Shown here in pieces: positions 24,958 to 34,270 of a stretch of 56,762 nucleotides of DNA; position 1 is the first letter of the stretch; every line of letters begins with the position of its first letter. The position numbers were made by a program, and so were the translations under genes. The stretch is from Candidatus Saganbacteria bacterium (GTDB taxonomy: Bacteria > Margulisbacteria > WOR-1 > JAPLLA01): assembly GCA_026387795.1 (NCBI GenBank), contig JAPLLA010000017.1, forward strand, positions 30,642 to 87,403, read 5' to 3'. Below the pieces are notes generated by a model. The model was not told the origin of the DNA. It was given only the letters and a program-made list of their open reading frames with translations, and did not search any database.

Positions 24958-25713
24958 ATGAGTGAAAAAATTGAAATAAAAAAATTGAATCTTTTTTATG
25001 GCGATTTCCATGCCTTAATAGATGTAAACCTTGGCATACCAGAAAAAAGGGTAACCTCTATTATCGGGCCTTCGGGTTGCGGGAAATCAACCTTGCTTAG
25101 ATGCTTAAACAGGATGAACGATCTAGTAGAAGGAGTGCGCGTAACCGGATCGATTAAGATCGATAACATAGAAGTATGCAGCCCAAATACAGACCTTATT
25201 TCGCTTAGGCAAAAAGTCGGGATGGTTTTTCAGCGGCCAAACCCTTTTCCTCTATCTATTTTTGAGAACGTAGTCTATGGCCTGCGCATTAGCGGTACCA
25301 ATAAGCGCTCTGTTTTGGAAGAGGTTGCAGAAAAAAGCCTGTCCGAAGTCCTTCTTTTTGATGATTTAAAAGATAAGCTAAGCGATCCTGCCCTAGGACT
25401 AACCCTGGAGCAGCAACAAAAACTCTGCATTGCCAGGGTTATTGCCATGCGACCGGAAGTCATTCTTTTGGATGAACCCTGCTCCACACTGGACCCGATT
25501 GCAACCTTAAAGATTGAGGATTTAATGCAAATACTGAAAAAAGATTACTCTCTGGTAATTGTTACGCACAACATGCAGCAAGCTGCACGCGCTTCGGACA
25601 CAACCTGCTACATGCTTTTGGGAGAAATGATCGAATGCGGTGAAACCAAGGATATTTTCACTGCACCTAAAGATAAGCGCACAGAAGACTATATTTCCGG
25701 ACGTTTTGGATAA
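24958..25713 (+). CDS. pstB: Phosphate ABC transporter ATPase 2, degenerate signature motif
   Basis: 251 residues. Walker A GPSGCGKST (37-45), Q-loop Gln 92 in VFQRPNPFP, Walker B VILLDEP (Glu 173) and the switch His 204 in VTHNMQQAAR are all canonical. The ABC signature is LTLEQQQKLCIAR (148 on) in place of LSGGQQQRLCIAR. Because each ATP site combines Walker A/B of one subunit with the signature of the other, PstB2 Walker motifs plus the PstB1 signature make one canonical site, and the other site is degenerate. Both ATPases end in the same KDKRT(D/E)DYISGRFG tail, showing descent from one duplication. Confidence 0.93.
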   Translation: MSEKIEIKKLNLFYGDFHALIDVNLGIPEKRVTSIIGPSGCGKSTLLRCLNRMNDLVEGVRVTGSIKIDNIEVCSPNTDLISLRQKVGMVFQRPNPFPLSIFENVVYGLRISGTNKRSVLEEVAEKSLSEVLLFDDLKDKLSDPALGLTLEQQQKLCIARVIAMRPEVILLDEPCSTLDPIATLKIEDLMQILKKDYSLVIVTHNMQQAARASDTTCYMLLGEMIECGETKDIFTAPKDKRTEDYISGRFG

Positions 25714-25743
25714 AAAGCTAGGATATAAATCCTCGCTTTTTTT
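25712..25743 (+). terminator. Terminator-like hairpin between pstB2 and phoU
   Basis: AAAAAGCTAGGAT pairs with ATCCTCGCTTTTTTT around ATA(A), with one mismatch. It begins at the pstB2 stop and may reduce phoU expression relative to pst. Confidence 0.6.
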
Positions 25744-25783
25744 GATAAGAAGAGATAAAATCTTAAGAAAGGGAGTGGCTTAA

Positions 25784-26452
25784 ATGATCCATCAAAATAG
25801 CTTGTTCGACACTGAATTGGGAGAATTAAAAGAAACCGTCTTAAAAATGGGAATATTGGTACAATCTTTGATCCAAAAATCGGTTGATTCACTGAAAAAT
25901 CAAGACCCAAAATTAGCTCAAAATGTTATTGATGATGATAAAAAGGTTGACCAATTGGAACTGGATATAGATGAAAAGTGCATTAACCTAATCGCCTTAA
26001 GAGAACCCAAAGCCACTGACCTCCGTTTTATCACCATGGCCATGCGGATTGGCACAGACCTGGAGCGTATTGGGGATCTGGCAGAAGACATTGCAGAACG
26101 AACCATAGAACTTGGCAACCAACCCTTAGTTAAGCCTTTAATAGATCTTCCTAAAATGGCACAGCTTGCACAAGAAGCCATTGCCCTGGCCTTGGATGCT
26201 TTTGTAACTTTAAATGTAGAAAAAGCCCGCCTGATTTGGGCAAAAGAAAAAGAAATGGACCAATTAAGAGATAAAGTACAAGAAGAGTTGGAAGAGATCA
26301 TGGCAAAAGACGCTTCTACAGTAAAGCGCGCCCTGCCACTCCTTCTTACTGCCAGGCACCTGGAGCGCATTTGCGACCACGCCACAAATATTGCAGAAGA
26401 TATTATCTATGTGGTGGAAGCCAGGGTAGTAAAACACCAGGGTAAATCGTAG
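25784..26452 (+). CDS. phoU: PhoU regulator of phosphate signalling
   Basis: 222 residues, the usual PhoU length, made of two three-helix bundles. Metal-binding signatures are seen in DLRFITMAMRIGTDLERIGDLAEDIAER (as DLERIGDLAEDI near residue 92) and LLTARHLERICDHATNIAED near residue 188. PhoU couples the Pst transporter to PhoR and prevents signalling when phosphate is plentiful. The ribosome site AAAGGGAGTGGC precedes ATG 25784. Confidence 0.95.
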   Translation: MIHQNSLFDTELGELKETVLKMGILVQSLIQKSVDSLKNQDPKLAQNVIDDDKKVDQLELDIDEKCINLIALREPKATDLRFITMAMRIGTDLERIGDLAEDIAERTIELGNQPLVKPLIDLPKMAQLAQEAIALALDAFVTLNVEKARLIWAKEKEMDQLRDKVQEELEEIMAKDASTVKRALPLLLTARHLERICDHATNIAEDIIYVVEARVVKHQGKS

Positions 26453-26476
26453 AAAGCCACGAAAGATTCAAAAGCG

Positions 26477-26555
26477 TTGGAAACCGGAGGCTAAATGCCT
26501 CGGTTTCCAAATAGCAATGTTCTGGAAACCGCGACATTCAGTCGCAGGTTTCCAG
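26477..26555. repeat. Paired-hairpin repeat, copy 2
   Basis: Hairpin A (26477-26510) and hairpin B (26522-26555) repeat the arrangement at 12408-12495: GGAAACC/GGTTTCC arms, loops TAAAT and ATTCA, and an 11-base spacer. Here it lies in the phoU-purS gap and does not touch a gene. Confidence 0.8.
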
Positions 26556-26627
26556 TGATCAGTAATAGTTAATTTTTTGAAGCTTTTTGTTTAATTTGGT
26601 CCGTTTTTTTGGTATGATTCTCTGGTT

Positions 26628-26876
26628 ATGTTTGAAGCAGCAATAAAAATTACCCTCAAAAAGACCGTTGCGGATCCACAAGGATTAACCGTAAAACATG
26701 CCCTGGAATCATTGGGCTTTAACAGTATTGCCAATGTATGGATGGGCAAATTTATCCGTATTACATTAAATGCAAAAGATAAGACTGAAGCAGAAGCAAA
26801 AGTGTCTGAAATGTGCAAAAAGCTTCTCTCTAACCCTATTATCGAAGACTTCTCATTCGAAGTGAGTAATGCCTAA
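26628..26876 (+). CDS. purS: Phosphoribosylformylglycinamidine synthase subunit PurS
   Basis: 82 residues, matching PurS in length and pattern: [20 protein letters not shown] at the start, [11 protein letters not shown], and a C-terminal [14 protein letters not shown]. PurS bridges PurL and PurQ in the FGAM synthetase complex of de novo purine synthesis. A TATGAT box at 26613 lies only 9 bases before ATG, so the transcript is probably almost leaderless. The last base overlaps purQ. Confidence 0.93.
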   Translation: MFEAAIKITLKKTVADPQGLTVKHALESLGFNSIANVWMGKFIRITLNAKDKTEAEAKVSEMCKKLLSNPIIEDFSFEVSNA

Positions 26877-27553
26877 TGAAATTCGGCGTAGTCGTTTTTC
26901 CTGGTTCTAACTGCGATCACGACTGTTACCATGTTGTAAAAGAAGTACTAAAACAGCCGGTAGAATTCATTTGGCACAAAGAAACCAAGCTCGATAATTT
27001 TGATTGTCTCATCATCCCCGGGGGATTTAGTTACGGAGATTATTTAAGATGCGGAGCAATTGCACGCTTTTCTCCAATTATGGAAGAAGTAATTAAATTT
27101 GCAAACAAAGGCGGACTTGTAATCGGCATTTGCAACGGCTTCCAGGTCTTGCTTGAAGCAGGCCTTCTTCCAGGAGCAATGCTTAGAAACAAAAACCTCC
27201 ATTTCATCTGTAAATTCGTGGAATTAAAAGTAGAAAACACAGATACCCCTTTTAGCTCTGAATATAAAAAAGGACAAATTATCCGCATCCCTGTCGCGCA
27301 CAACGAAGGGAATTATTATATTGATGAAAAAGGACTCGCAGAACTAAAAAAGAACAACCAAATCGTTTTCCGCTACGTAGAAAATCCAAACGGAGCGCTT
27401 GATGACATTGCAGGGATTGTAAACAAAGAAAGAAACGTACTCGGCATGATGCCCCACCCTGAACGCTCCTCTGAAATAGAACTAACTTCCAAAGATGGGT
27501 TCCCAATTTTTGAATCCATTAGAAAGTGGCTAAAAGAACATGGTAAGTCCTGA
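26876..27553 (+). CDS. purQ: Phosphoribosylformylglycinamidine synthase glutaminase subunit
   Basis: 225 residues of a class I glutaminase. The nucleophile cysteine lies in [11 protein letters not shown], with His-Glu in [10 protein letters not shown]; the N-terminus reads [14 protein letters not shown], typical of PurQ. It supplies ammonia to PurL. It overlaps purS by one base and purL by 14 bases, showing tight coupling. Confidence 0.95.
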   Translation: MKFGVVVFPGSNCDHDCYHVVKEVLKQPVEFIWHKETKLDNFDCLIIPGGFSYGDYLRCGAIARFSPIMEEVIKFANKGGLVIGICNGFQVLLEAGLLPGAMLRNKNLHFICKFVELKVENTDTPFSSEYKKGQIIRIPVAHNEGNYYIDEKGLAELKKNNQIVFRYVENPNGALDDIAGIVNKERNVLGMMPHPERSSEIELTSKDGFPIFESIRKWLKEHGKS

Positions 27554-29729
27554 CATTTACAAAGCGTTAGGTTTAACTGATGCGGAATATGGGAAGATCG
27601 AAGAGATTATGGGGCGCGAGCCTTCTTCTACAGAGCTTGCAATGTTTTCAGTAGAGTGGTCAGAGCATTGCGGATATCCTCGTTCACGTAAATATTTAAG
27701 GCTCTTCCCGCAGCAAGGCAAATATCCCTCTTTGGTTGGGGAAGATTCGGGCGGGATCATTGTGGATGACATTGCAATCATCTTTAAAATGGAAAGCCAC
27801 AACCACCCTTCGCAAGTAGAACCAAAACAAGGGGCAGCCACAGGCGTTGGCGGAATTATTAGAGATATTTTTACTGCCGGGGCTAGGCCAATTGCATCGC
27901 TTGATTCGCTCAGATTCGGCCCGCTTAGCGAACCCTACAACCGTTATTTATTAAAAGGTGTTGTAGACGGCATTTCTTTCTATGGAAATTGTTTGGGCGT
28001 TCCCACAGTAGGCGGAGAAATTTATTTTGATGATTCTTACAGCGGAAATTGTTTGGTCAATGCCATGAGCATTGGGATCTGCAAAAAAGAAGATATTGCC
28101 AGGGCCCGTGCAGGCGGAGTTGGCAATCCTATAATGTATGTAGGCTCGAGCACAGGAAAAGACGGGATTGGCGGGTGTTCTGTGCTTGCTTCGCACGAGT
28201 TTTGCGAGGGAGAAGAAAAACGCCCTACCGTACAAATCGGCGATCCTTTTACAGAGAAGTGCTTGATCGAGGCCACTATGGAGACTTTGGCTACAGGACA
28301 TGTGGTAGGGATCAAAGACATGGGTGCTGCTGGACTTACCTGCTCTTCTGCAGAAATGGCTGCTGCGGGCGGGGTTGGGATGGAAATTGATTTAGATAAG
28401 GTGCCGCTGCGTGAAACTGGAATGGAAGCATTTGAGATCATGATGTCTGAATCTCAGGAGCGGATGTTGGTTTGTGTTAAAAAAGGAAAAGAAAAAGAGA
28501 TCAAAAAGATTTTTGAAAAGTGGGACTTGCACGGAGTTGTAATTGGATATGTTACCGAAGGGACAAAGCTCAAAGTAAATTATCAGGGAAAAGTAGTGGC
28601 AGAAATCGAAACGGATGCTTTAGCCAAGGCTCCAATTTATGACATGCCTTTTGAAAAACCGGCTTATTTGGATGAGATGAATCGGTTAGATTTAAATTCT
28701 ATTCCATTGCCAAAAGATCAAAACGATGTTCTTTTAAAATTGCTGGCCTCTCCCACTATTGCCAGTAAAGAATGGGTTTATGAGCAATATGATCATATGG
28801 TACAGATTGGGACTACTGTGCTTCCCGGTTCCGATGCATCTGTACTTAGGCTCAAAGGAACCAAAAAGGGGCTTGCAGCAACCACAGACTGCAACAGCCG
28901 TTACTGTCTTTTGAACCCTTACCGCGGGGCACAGATCGCTGTGGCAGAAGCAGCACGGAACCTGGTTTGTTCGGGTGCAGATCCTGCCGCAGTTACGGAT
29001 TGTTTGAATTTTGGCAACCCTGAAAAACCGGACCGTTTCTGGTACTTTAAAAATTGCGTGGAGGGAATTGCAGATGCATGCAAATCTTTAAACTTACCTG
29101 TAGTTTCCGGCAATGTTTCACTTTATAACGAAAGCCCCAAAGGCCCAATCAACCCCACCCCAACCATCGGAATGATCGGCATTCTTGAGGATATTGATAG
29201 ACGCGTTACCCAATTCTTCAAAGAAGATGGAAACATTATTGTATTATTAGGAGAAACCAAGGAAGAGATTGGCGGAAGCGAATATTTGAAAGTCATTCAC
29301 GAGAAAGTCGCTGGGAATGCCCCGGAACTGGACCTGGAAAAAGAAAAAGCACTACAAAAAACAGTTTACGATGCTATCCAACAAGGTTTAGTAAAATCCG
29401 CGCACGATTGTTCTGAAGGCGGGCTTGCAGTTGCGCTTGCAGAATGTTGTATTTCCAATAAAGATAAAACCGTTGGAGCAGAAATTGCTTTTGGCTCGCA
29501 TCTCCCGACTATACGAACCGATGCTTTGCTGTTTGGAGAATCGCAATCAAGGATTATTGTTTCTTGTACAGAAAAGAATGCGTTAAAAGTTTCGGCTTTG
29601 GCAAAAGAGAATAAAGTGCCATGCAGCATTATTGGAAAAACTGCCGGAAAACATTTAAAAATAGATGGGCTAATTGATCTGCCGCTAGAAAAACTTACGG
29701 GAACCTGGCGCGGAGCTTTTGTGTTTTAG
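27540..29729 (+). CDS. purL: Phosphoribosylformylglycinamidine synthase large subunit (small-type PurL)
   Basis: 729 residues, the expected size for the PurL of the three-subunit enzyme. Landmarks include [69 protein letters not shown] and, near the end, [16 protein letters not shown]. It converts FGAR, glutamine-derived ammonia and ATP to FGAM. Its stop overlaps the end of the oppositely transcribed HD-domain gene by 4 bases. Confidence 0.96.
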   Translation: MVSPDIYKALGLTDAEYGKIEEIMGREPSSTELAMFSVEWSEHCGYPRSRKYLRLFPQQGKYPSLVGEDSGGIIVDDIAIIFKMESHNHPSQVEPKQGAATGVGGIIRDIFTAGARPIASLDSLRFGPLSEPYNRYLLKGVVDGISFYGNCLGVPTVGGEIYFDDSYSGNCLVNAMSIGICKKEDIARARAGGVGNPIMYVGSSTGKDGIGGCSVLASHEFCEGEEKRPTVQIGDPFTEKCLIEATMETLATGHVVGIKDMGAAGLTCSSAEMAAAGGVGMEIDLDKVPLRETGMEAFEIMMSESQERMLVCVKKGKEKEIKKIFEKWDLHGVVIGYVTEGTKLKVNYQGKVVAEIETDALAKAPIYDMPFEKPAYLDEMNRLDLNSIPLPKDQNDVLLKLLASPTIASKEWVYEQYDHMVQIGTTVLPGSDASVLRLKGTKKGLAATTDCNSRYCLLNPYRGAQIAVAEAARNLVCSGADPAAVTDCLNFGNPEKPDRFWYFKNCVEGIADACKSLNLPVVSGNVSLYNESPKGPINPTPTIGMIGILEDIDRRVTQFFKEDGNIIVLLGETKEEIGGSEYLKVIHEKVAGNAPELDLEKEKALQKTVYDAIQQGLVKSAHDCSEGGLAVALAECCISNKDKTVGAEIAFGSHLPTIRTDALLFGESQSRIIVSCTEKNALKVSALAKENKVPCSIIGKTAGKHLKIDGLIDLPLEKLTGTWRGAFVF

Positions 29730-30706
29730 TCCTTGCGACGGTCGGGTTTAATGCGGCGATCCGTAAAACAATGGCTGCGGCGGTCAGGCTCGTGTCCAAA
29801 ATTTACATGCCTGCGTTCTGGTTGGGGTTTGCGACGGTTACTGTTTCCAGATAATTCTAAATTGTTATAGAACTTATAAAGTCCCCAAGCGATTTCTTTT
29901 TTAATTAGGACCAGCTCCGTTGCATTAAGCACTGCAGGAGAAATTTGCCGCTCATCTACCATAGTTAACTCATCAACAATCCTGTCTACGCCTTTTTGGA
30001 TCTCTGCCAAATCAGGTATATGTAAAGATTCTTCCCCGGCTATCGCTGTATGGCGGTCAACATAAAGATGAAAATTATTATCAAAAAATGCCTCGCAGCT
30101 GTCTACCAGCATAATAACCGCGGATTCTTTGGTGCTTGGGGGATCTCCTTCATACTTAAATTCTTCTACAATAATCCCACCCTCGCGGTAAAACCTTTTG
30201 GCATTACCATGGTGCTGTGCTATTGCAGTAAGTGCTTCTTCCGGAAAAACAGGGTCAGCAAAACGGCAGCGTAGCATTGCTACAGATTCCTGAGGGTGTC
30301 TTAATTGAATTTTCAATTGTTCTCTGGTTAAAGGGGGCAAATGTCTGCGTGTTCCCAAATGAGCCTCAGCAAAAACTTCTGGATTAAGCATTTTCCCAAC
30401 ATCGTGATAAAGACCAATGATGCGTACGAGGTCTGCATTTATTTTAGACCCTTGCCGCATAAGCTTAAATGCCACCCCTGCAGCCACATGCGCCACTATC
30501 ACGCTATGACGGAAAGTGCCGTGAATTTTACTTGAAAGCTCTTCTAAAAGAGGGGTATCTAGACTTACAAACGGTCGATAGCGCGTTCCCATTCTCCAAA
30601 TCACTCGCGCCATGGTCTGTCGCAAGGCTTCGGGAGCCCAAGGCATAATTTCGCCGCTGCTTCCTTCTGTTGGAGGTACTTGCATACAAGCTCTTTCTGC
30701 AGACAA
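29726..30706 (-). CDS. Soluble HD-domain phosphohydrolase resembling the catalytic domain of PgpH
   Basis: 326 residues with no transmembrane segment. The HD core appears as GTFRHSVIVAHVA, LYHDVGKMLNPE, IAQHHGN and EFKYEGDPPSTKESAVIMLVD with a following DSCEAF, in the order seen in the cytosolic domain of 7TM-HD (PgpH) c-di-AMP phosphodiesterases. The membrane and extracellular parts of PgpH are missing. The last 35 residues are an Arg-rich tail with repeated ERR/DRR motifs (PERRH, PDRRS, TDRRI, PDRRK). Start TTG 30706 follows AAGGGG. A sigma-28-like promoter lies at 30724-30752. A nucleotide-messenger phosphodiesterase is likely; the substrate is inferred, not shown. Confidence 0.8.
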   Translation of the reverse strand: MSAERACMQVPPTEGSSGEIMPWAPEALRQTMARVIWRMGTRYRPFVSLDTPLLEELSSKIHGTFRHSVIVAHVAAGVAFKLMRQGSKINADLVRIIGLYHDVGKMLNPEVFAEAHLGTRRHLPPLTREQLKIQLRHPQESVAMLRCRFADPVFPEEALTAIAQHHGNAKRFYREGGIIVEEFKYEGDPPSTKESAVIMLVDSCEAFFDNNFHLYVDRHTAIAGEESLHIPDLAEIQKGVDRIVDELTMVDERQISPAVLNATELVLIKKEIAWGLYKFYNNLELSGNSNRRKPQPERRHVNFGHEPDRRSHCFTDRRIKPDRRKD

Positions 30707-30723
30707 TTCCCCTTACATATTAT

Positions 30724-30752
30724 TTATCGACAAAATTAAGGTCTAATTTCAA
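30724..30752 (-). promoter_or_regulatory. Sigma-28-like promoter of the HD-domain gene
   Basis: On the minus strand, TTGAAA, then 15 bp, then GTCGATAA (30731 down to 30724). Spacing and both boxes fit the shared pattern. It lies back-to-back with the promoter of the SDR gene at 30776. Confidence 0.65.
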
Positions 30753-30775
30753 TTTTTAAGCCTACTGAAATATGC

Positions 30776-30781
30776 TAAAAT
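30776..30781 (+). promoter_or_regulatory. Extended -10 of the SDR gene
   Basis: TGCTAAAAT (extended -10, box at 30776-30781) lies 9 bases before ATG 30791. The transcript would have a leader of only a few bases, and no ribosome site is present. Confidence 0.4.
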
Positions 30782-30790
30782 CCCTAGACT

Positions 30791-31714
30791 ATGCTCAAAA
30801 AACTGTTTATTACTGGAGCCAGCGGATGCGTTGGCCATTATTTGTTTGACGAACTTATTAAAAATAGGGATTACGAGCTCTTCCTGTTGGTAAGAGACCC
30901 GCGAAAATTGCTATTTAATTACAAAAACTATCCAAACGTACACTTGCTGGAAGGGGATCTACAGGGAATAGAAAAATTCAAAGATACGCTAAAAGAAATG
31001 GATTATTTAATACACTTGGCTGTGGACTGGACGCAAGGGGAACCCAATTACCAGCACACCATAAAATTATTTGAATTACTTGATCCTGTGCGCTGCCAAA
31101 AGGCAATCTATTTCTCCACAGCCAGCATACTAAACAGGGAACACCAGCCCTTTAAAGAGTTGCCAGACATAGGCACCTGTTACATTTGGAGCAAGTTCTT
31201 TGCTTATCGTGAACTACCCAAGCTGCCCATTTACCCCAAAATAACCACCCTGTTCCCTACCCTGTTGGTAGGCGGAGACAAAAACCACCCTTATTCCCAT
31301 GTTGCCCACGGGATCCAAATCACCAAAAAGTGGATCCCTTTAATCCGCTTTCTTAATGTGGAGGGCGGCGTCCACTTTATCCACGCAGAAGATGCGGCAA
31401 AAATTGCGGCTTATTTACTAGAAAACCCCTCTCCAGGCAAAGAGCTGGTACTGGGATACGATTACATGTCTGTGAACGAAATCATAAACAGGCTCTGTGC
31501 TTATTTTAAGATTAAACGCTGGTTTAAAATTAAGCTTCCCTTTGTCCTTCTAAAAAAACTAGTCGATTATTTTAATATCCAGGTCTCTCCCTGGGACCTG
31601 TTTTGCGCAGAATATAAATATTTCAAATATAACACTGTGCGGCCCTCTACTTTTGGGCTTGCTTCCAGGTTTCAAGCTTTCGAAGACTTACTAAAAGAGT
31701 ACGCCAAGCCCTAG
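30791..31714 (+). CDS. NAD(P)-dependent epimerase/dehydratase family protein (extended SDR)
   Basis: 307 residues. The Rossmann motif TGASGCVGHYLFDEL lies at residues 8-22, DLQGIE and LIHLAVD follow, and the catalytic Tyr-Lys pair appears as YIWSK near residue 130. The C-terminal part carries a HFIHAEDAAKIAAYLLE segment common to nucleoside-diphosphate-sugar epimerases. The substrate is unknown. A sensor kinase starts 10 bases after the stop, so the two may be coexpressed. Confidence 0.8.
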   Translation: MLKKLFITGASGCVGHYLFDELIKNRDYELFLLVRDPRKLLFNYKNYPNVHLLEGDLQGIEKFKDTLKEMDYLIHLAVDWTQGEPNYQHTIKLFELLDPVRCQKAIYFSTASILNREHQPFKELPDIGTCYIWSKFFAYRELPKLPIYPKITTLFPTLLVGGDKNHPYSHVAHGIQITKKWIPLIRFLNVEGGVHFIHAEDAAKIAAYLLENPSPGKELVLGYDYMSVNEIINRLCAYFKIKRWFKIKLPFVLLKKLVDYFNIQVSPWDLFCAEYKYFKYNTVRPSTFGLASRFQAFEDLLKEYAKP

Positions 31715-31724
31715 GAGGAACATT

Positions 31725-32795
31725 ATGAGGTTTGAAGAATACCGCCAGATTTTTGAAACTGCCCCGGACCCCATTTTTATCGCTGATTCCATGCAGCCCA
31801 AAGGGTGTCTTATAGACGTAAATCAAAAAATGCGTGCCTTAACCGGCTACACAAAAGAAGAGTTGTTGGAAATGGGACTGGCAGACCTTTTCCCAAAAGA
31901 ATCCCACGACACCATACGCAAAGTCTTTAAAGGCCAGGTCCGGGGAGAGATCAAAGAAGCCCAGGACTTGCCAATCTGCAAAAAAAACGGGGAAATTGTT
32001 TATGTGAATGTTTCTGTTAATATCATCGAAAGGGATGAGGAGCGATTGGTTTTTGGGATTTTGAGGGACGTTACCGAAAAAAGGCAGCTCGAAGAACTGC
32101 GGTCCGATTTTCTGCACATGGTTATCCACGATACCCGCGGCCCTTTGTGTACTATCCAGCTCGCTGCAGATACCCTTTGGCACCAGCTCAAAGAAATAGT
32201 CGGCTCGGAACACAAAAAAATCCTTGAAATGATGAATAAAAATGCCCAAGTTCTGATCGACTTAACCAATGACCTTTTGGACCTTTCCAAAATCGAAGCA
32301 GGGATGTTTAAGCTTGATATTAAAAAAATAAAGCCAAAAGAATACCTCGATGAAATATTGGAAGAGATGTTGCTGCTTGCAGAACACAAAAATATCAGCC
32401 TTGACATTTCCCTGCCCGAAAAACCTCCTTTGATCAAGGCCGACCCTTTAAAGCTGCATCAAATCTTTAATAACCTGATCGGCAATGCCATAAAATTCAC
32501 CCCTGCCGGAGGGGGGATAAGAATTACTGTGACTCCCAAAAAAGGATTTGTCCAATTTGAAGTACAAGACACTGGCTGCGGCATCCCCAGAAAAGAACAA
32601 AAAACAATTTTTAACAAATACCACCAGTTTTTAACCAAAAAAGACAAAGCGATAAAGGGAACCGGTTTGGGACTTGCCATTAGTAAGCTTTTAATAGAAG
32701 CTCATGGCGGTAAAATCTGGGTGAAGAGTGTGCCTGGAAAAGGAAGCAGTTTTATTTTTACTTTGCCAAAAGAGCCGGCTTTAACAAATTCATAA
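31725..32795 (+). CDS. Cytosolic PAS-domain sensor histidine kinase
   Basis: 356 residues with no transmembrane helix. The PAS domain covers about 5-120 (FETAPDPIFIADS, NGEIVYVNVSVNII, LRDVTEKRQLEEL). The dimerisation helix has the phospho-His in HMVIHDTRGPLCTIQL, and the HATPase domain has NLIGNAIKFTPAGGG, DTGCGIPRKE and GTGLGLAISKLL. No response regulator is adjacent, so it is an orphan kinase. The ribosome site AGGAGGAACATT precedes ATG 31725. The end overlaps the convergent GH5 gene by 38 bases. Confidence 0.88.
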   Translation: MRFEEYRQIFETAPDPIFIADSMQPKGCLIDVNQKMRALTGYTKEELLEMGLADLFPKESHDTIRKVFKGQVRGEIKEAQDLPICKKNGEIVYVNVSVNIIERDEERLVFGILRDVTEKRQLEELRSDFLHMVIHDTRGPLCTIQLAADTLWHQLKEIVGSEHKKILEMMNKNAQVLIDLTNDLLDLSKIEAGMFKLDIKKIKPKEYLDEILEEMLLLAEHKNISLDISLPEKPPLIKADPLKLHQIFNNLIGNAIKFTPAGGGIRITVTPKKGFVQFEVQDTGCGIPRKEQKTIFNKYHQFLTKKDKAIKGTGLGLAISKLLIEAHGGKIWVKSVPGKGSSFIFTLPKEPALTNS

Positions 32796-33915
32796 CAGCC
32801 TCATTTAAAACAAATCCCGAAGTATCCATCGCAGCATAAAACTTCTTTTTGTCCTTCATAAGCCAAGCTGCAACCTTTTCCATGCCAAAAGCATGGGAAC
32901 AAAGCTGAAAAATGCCGTCCGGAAAATTCATGGGAGCAACGGATTTATAGGTCCAGTAAGTAAAGTGGCAGCCAAGCTCATCTATGACTCCCAAAAAATC
33001 CTTGAGCCACACCAGGCCTCCTTTTGCTTCCGTAACAGAGGCAATCCCAAATTCGCCGATATAAATAGGGACGCTAAAATCCGTGTAATGCTTTATTTTT
33101 TTATAAATCAAATCGCGATCCCAGTTTTCTCCCTCGATCAAACCCGGATACACATAAGATGGGTCCCAGTTAAAAACAAACTGTACCGGCTCGTAAAAAT
33201 GGGGGCTAAAAGCAATGTTGTCCCCAAGCAATGGGATCAGCTTTTCAAATTCCCTGGCATAATGGTTCCCTTCCAGAAAAATAATGTGCTTGTCGCCATT
33301 GCCACGGACAGTTTTAATTGCTTCTTCAAAAACTTTTTTGACCAGGTTCCCATCATTGACCACTGGTTCATTCATAATGTCGTAGGCAGCCACCATTTCT
33401 TCGTTTTTAAAGGCGTTTGAAAGCTCTTCCCATAGGAAAAGGTAGCGTTCCTGGCAATTCCTGTCATCCCAGAACAAAACTTCTCCATTTGAGTCCGAAT
33501 GCCAATCAGGGTTTTGGTAACCTGGAACTGCGTGCATGTCCAAAATCACATAAATCCCCAGGTCCCCAAACATTTTTACCGCGTTTTTAAGCAGTTCCAT
33601 CCCATTATGATCAATTTTAAAAGGAGTAGCCTCTATCAACCGATAATTAAAGGGGATACGCACACAATTAAACCCCAATGCCTTGATCTTTTTTGCATCT
33701 TCCTGGGTAATAAAAGAGGAGCGGAAGCGATCGACAAACTCTTGGGCAAGTTCTTTGTCTACAGATTCAAAAAGCTTTTGCTTAAAGATGGTTTCCGGAA
33801 TGTTCTCCCCGCCCAGCATGTAACCTTCCATCATCAGCCATCCCCCTAAGGCTACTCCTTTCAAGTAAATAGGCTTGCCCTCGGAAACTATTTTACTGCC
33901 GCGGACTGAAAGCAC
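32758..33915 (-). CDS. Glycoside hydrolase family 5-like enzyme, apparently cytosolic
   Basis: 385 residues forming a TIM-barrel of clan GH-A. KALGFNCVRIPFNYR is the conserved Arg strand, YDIMNEP holds the acid/base Glu, SPHFYEP and YIGEFG (nucleophile Glu) follow, then FTYWTYK. GH5 enzymes cleave beta-glucans or related glycosides. There is no signal peptide, which is unusual for a cellulase and suggests an intracellular oligosaccharide or glycoside substrate. Start GTG 33915 is supported by AAGGAGG 7 bases upstream, a site that overlaps the stop of the RRM gene, so the two are probably cotranscribed. Confidence 0.85.
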   Translation of the reverse strand: MLSVRGSKIVSEGKPIYLKGVALGGWLMMEGYMLGGENIPETIFKQKLFESVDKELAQEFVDRFRSSFITQEDAKKIKALGFNCVRIPFNYRLIEATPFKIDHNGMELLKNAVKMFGDLGIYVILDMHAVPGYQNPDWHSDSNGEVLFWDDRNCQERYLFLWEELSNAFKNEEMVAAYDIMNEPVVNDGNLVKKVFEEAIKTVRGNGDKHIIFLEGNHYAREFEKLIPLLGDNIAFSPHFYEPVQFVFNWDPSYVYPGLIEGENWDRDLIYKKIKHYTDFSVPIYIGEFGIASVTEAKGGLVWLKDFLGVIDELGCHFTYWTYKSVAPMNFPDGIFQLCSHAFGMEKVAAWLMKDKKKFYAAMDTSGFVLNEAVMNLLKPALLAK

Positions 33916-33926
33916 TTGGGGCCTCC

Positions 33927-34181
33927 TTAAGATTTACCGGTCCTTGCTTCATTAACCACAATATTGCGGCCACCCCAATTAAAGCCGTTCATGGCGTCAA
34001 TTGCACGGACTGCTTCCGCATCATCTGACATCTCTACAAAACCAAAACCTTTGGCGCGCCCGGTCTCCTTTTCCTTTAAAATCCTTGCATCCGACACCTT
34101 TCCAAACTCTCCAAATTTTTCCAAGAGCTCTTCGGGAGTAACAGACCAGGGCAAGTTCCCTACGTATAGACTCTTCGCCAT
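33927..34181 (-). CDS. Small RRM RNA-binding protein
   Basis: 84 residues, a single RNA-recognition motif with RNP2 as LYVGNL (residues 5-10) and RNP1 as KGFGFVEM (about 44-51). Such single-RRM proteins occur in cyanobacteria and several other bacteria and bind single-stranded RNA, often in cold or stress responses. The ribosome site GGGGGTG lies just before ATG. It is the first gene of a probable unit with the GH5 gene 11 bases downstream. Confidence 0.92.
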   Translation of the reverse strand: MAKSLYVGNLPWSVTPEELLEKFGEFGKVSDARILKEKETGRAKGFGFVEMSDDAEAVRAIDAMNGFNWGGRNIVVNEARTGKS

Positions 34182-34214
34182 TTTTCACCCCCGTCTTTGT
34201 ACAGATTACAACTA

Positions 34215-34242
34215 ATTTTAACCAAGGGCTTGTTTTTTGCAA
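34215..34242 (-). promoter_or_regulatory. Housekeeping promoter of the RRM gene
   Basis: On the minus strand, TTGCAA (34242-34237), 16 bp, TAAAAT (34220-34215), about 34 bases before the ATG. Moderate match to a sigma-70 promoter. Confidence 0.45.
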
Positions 34243-34270
34243 GGGGGATTCAAGTGGTTTTTACTGCTAT

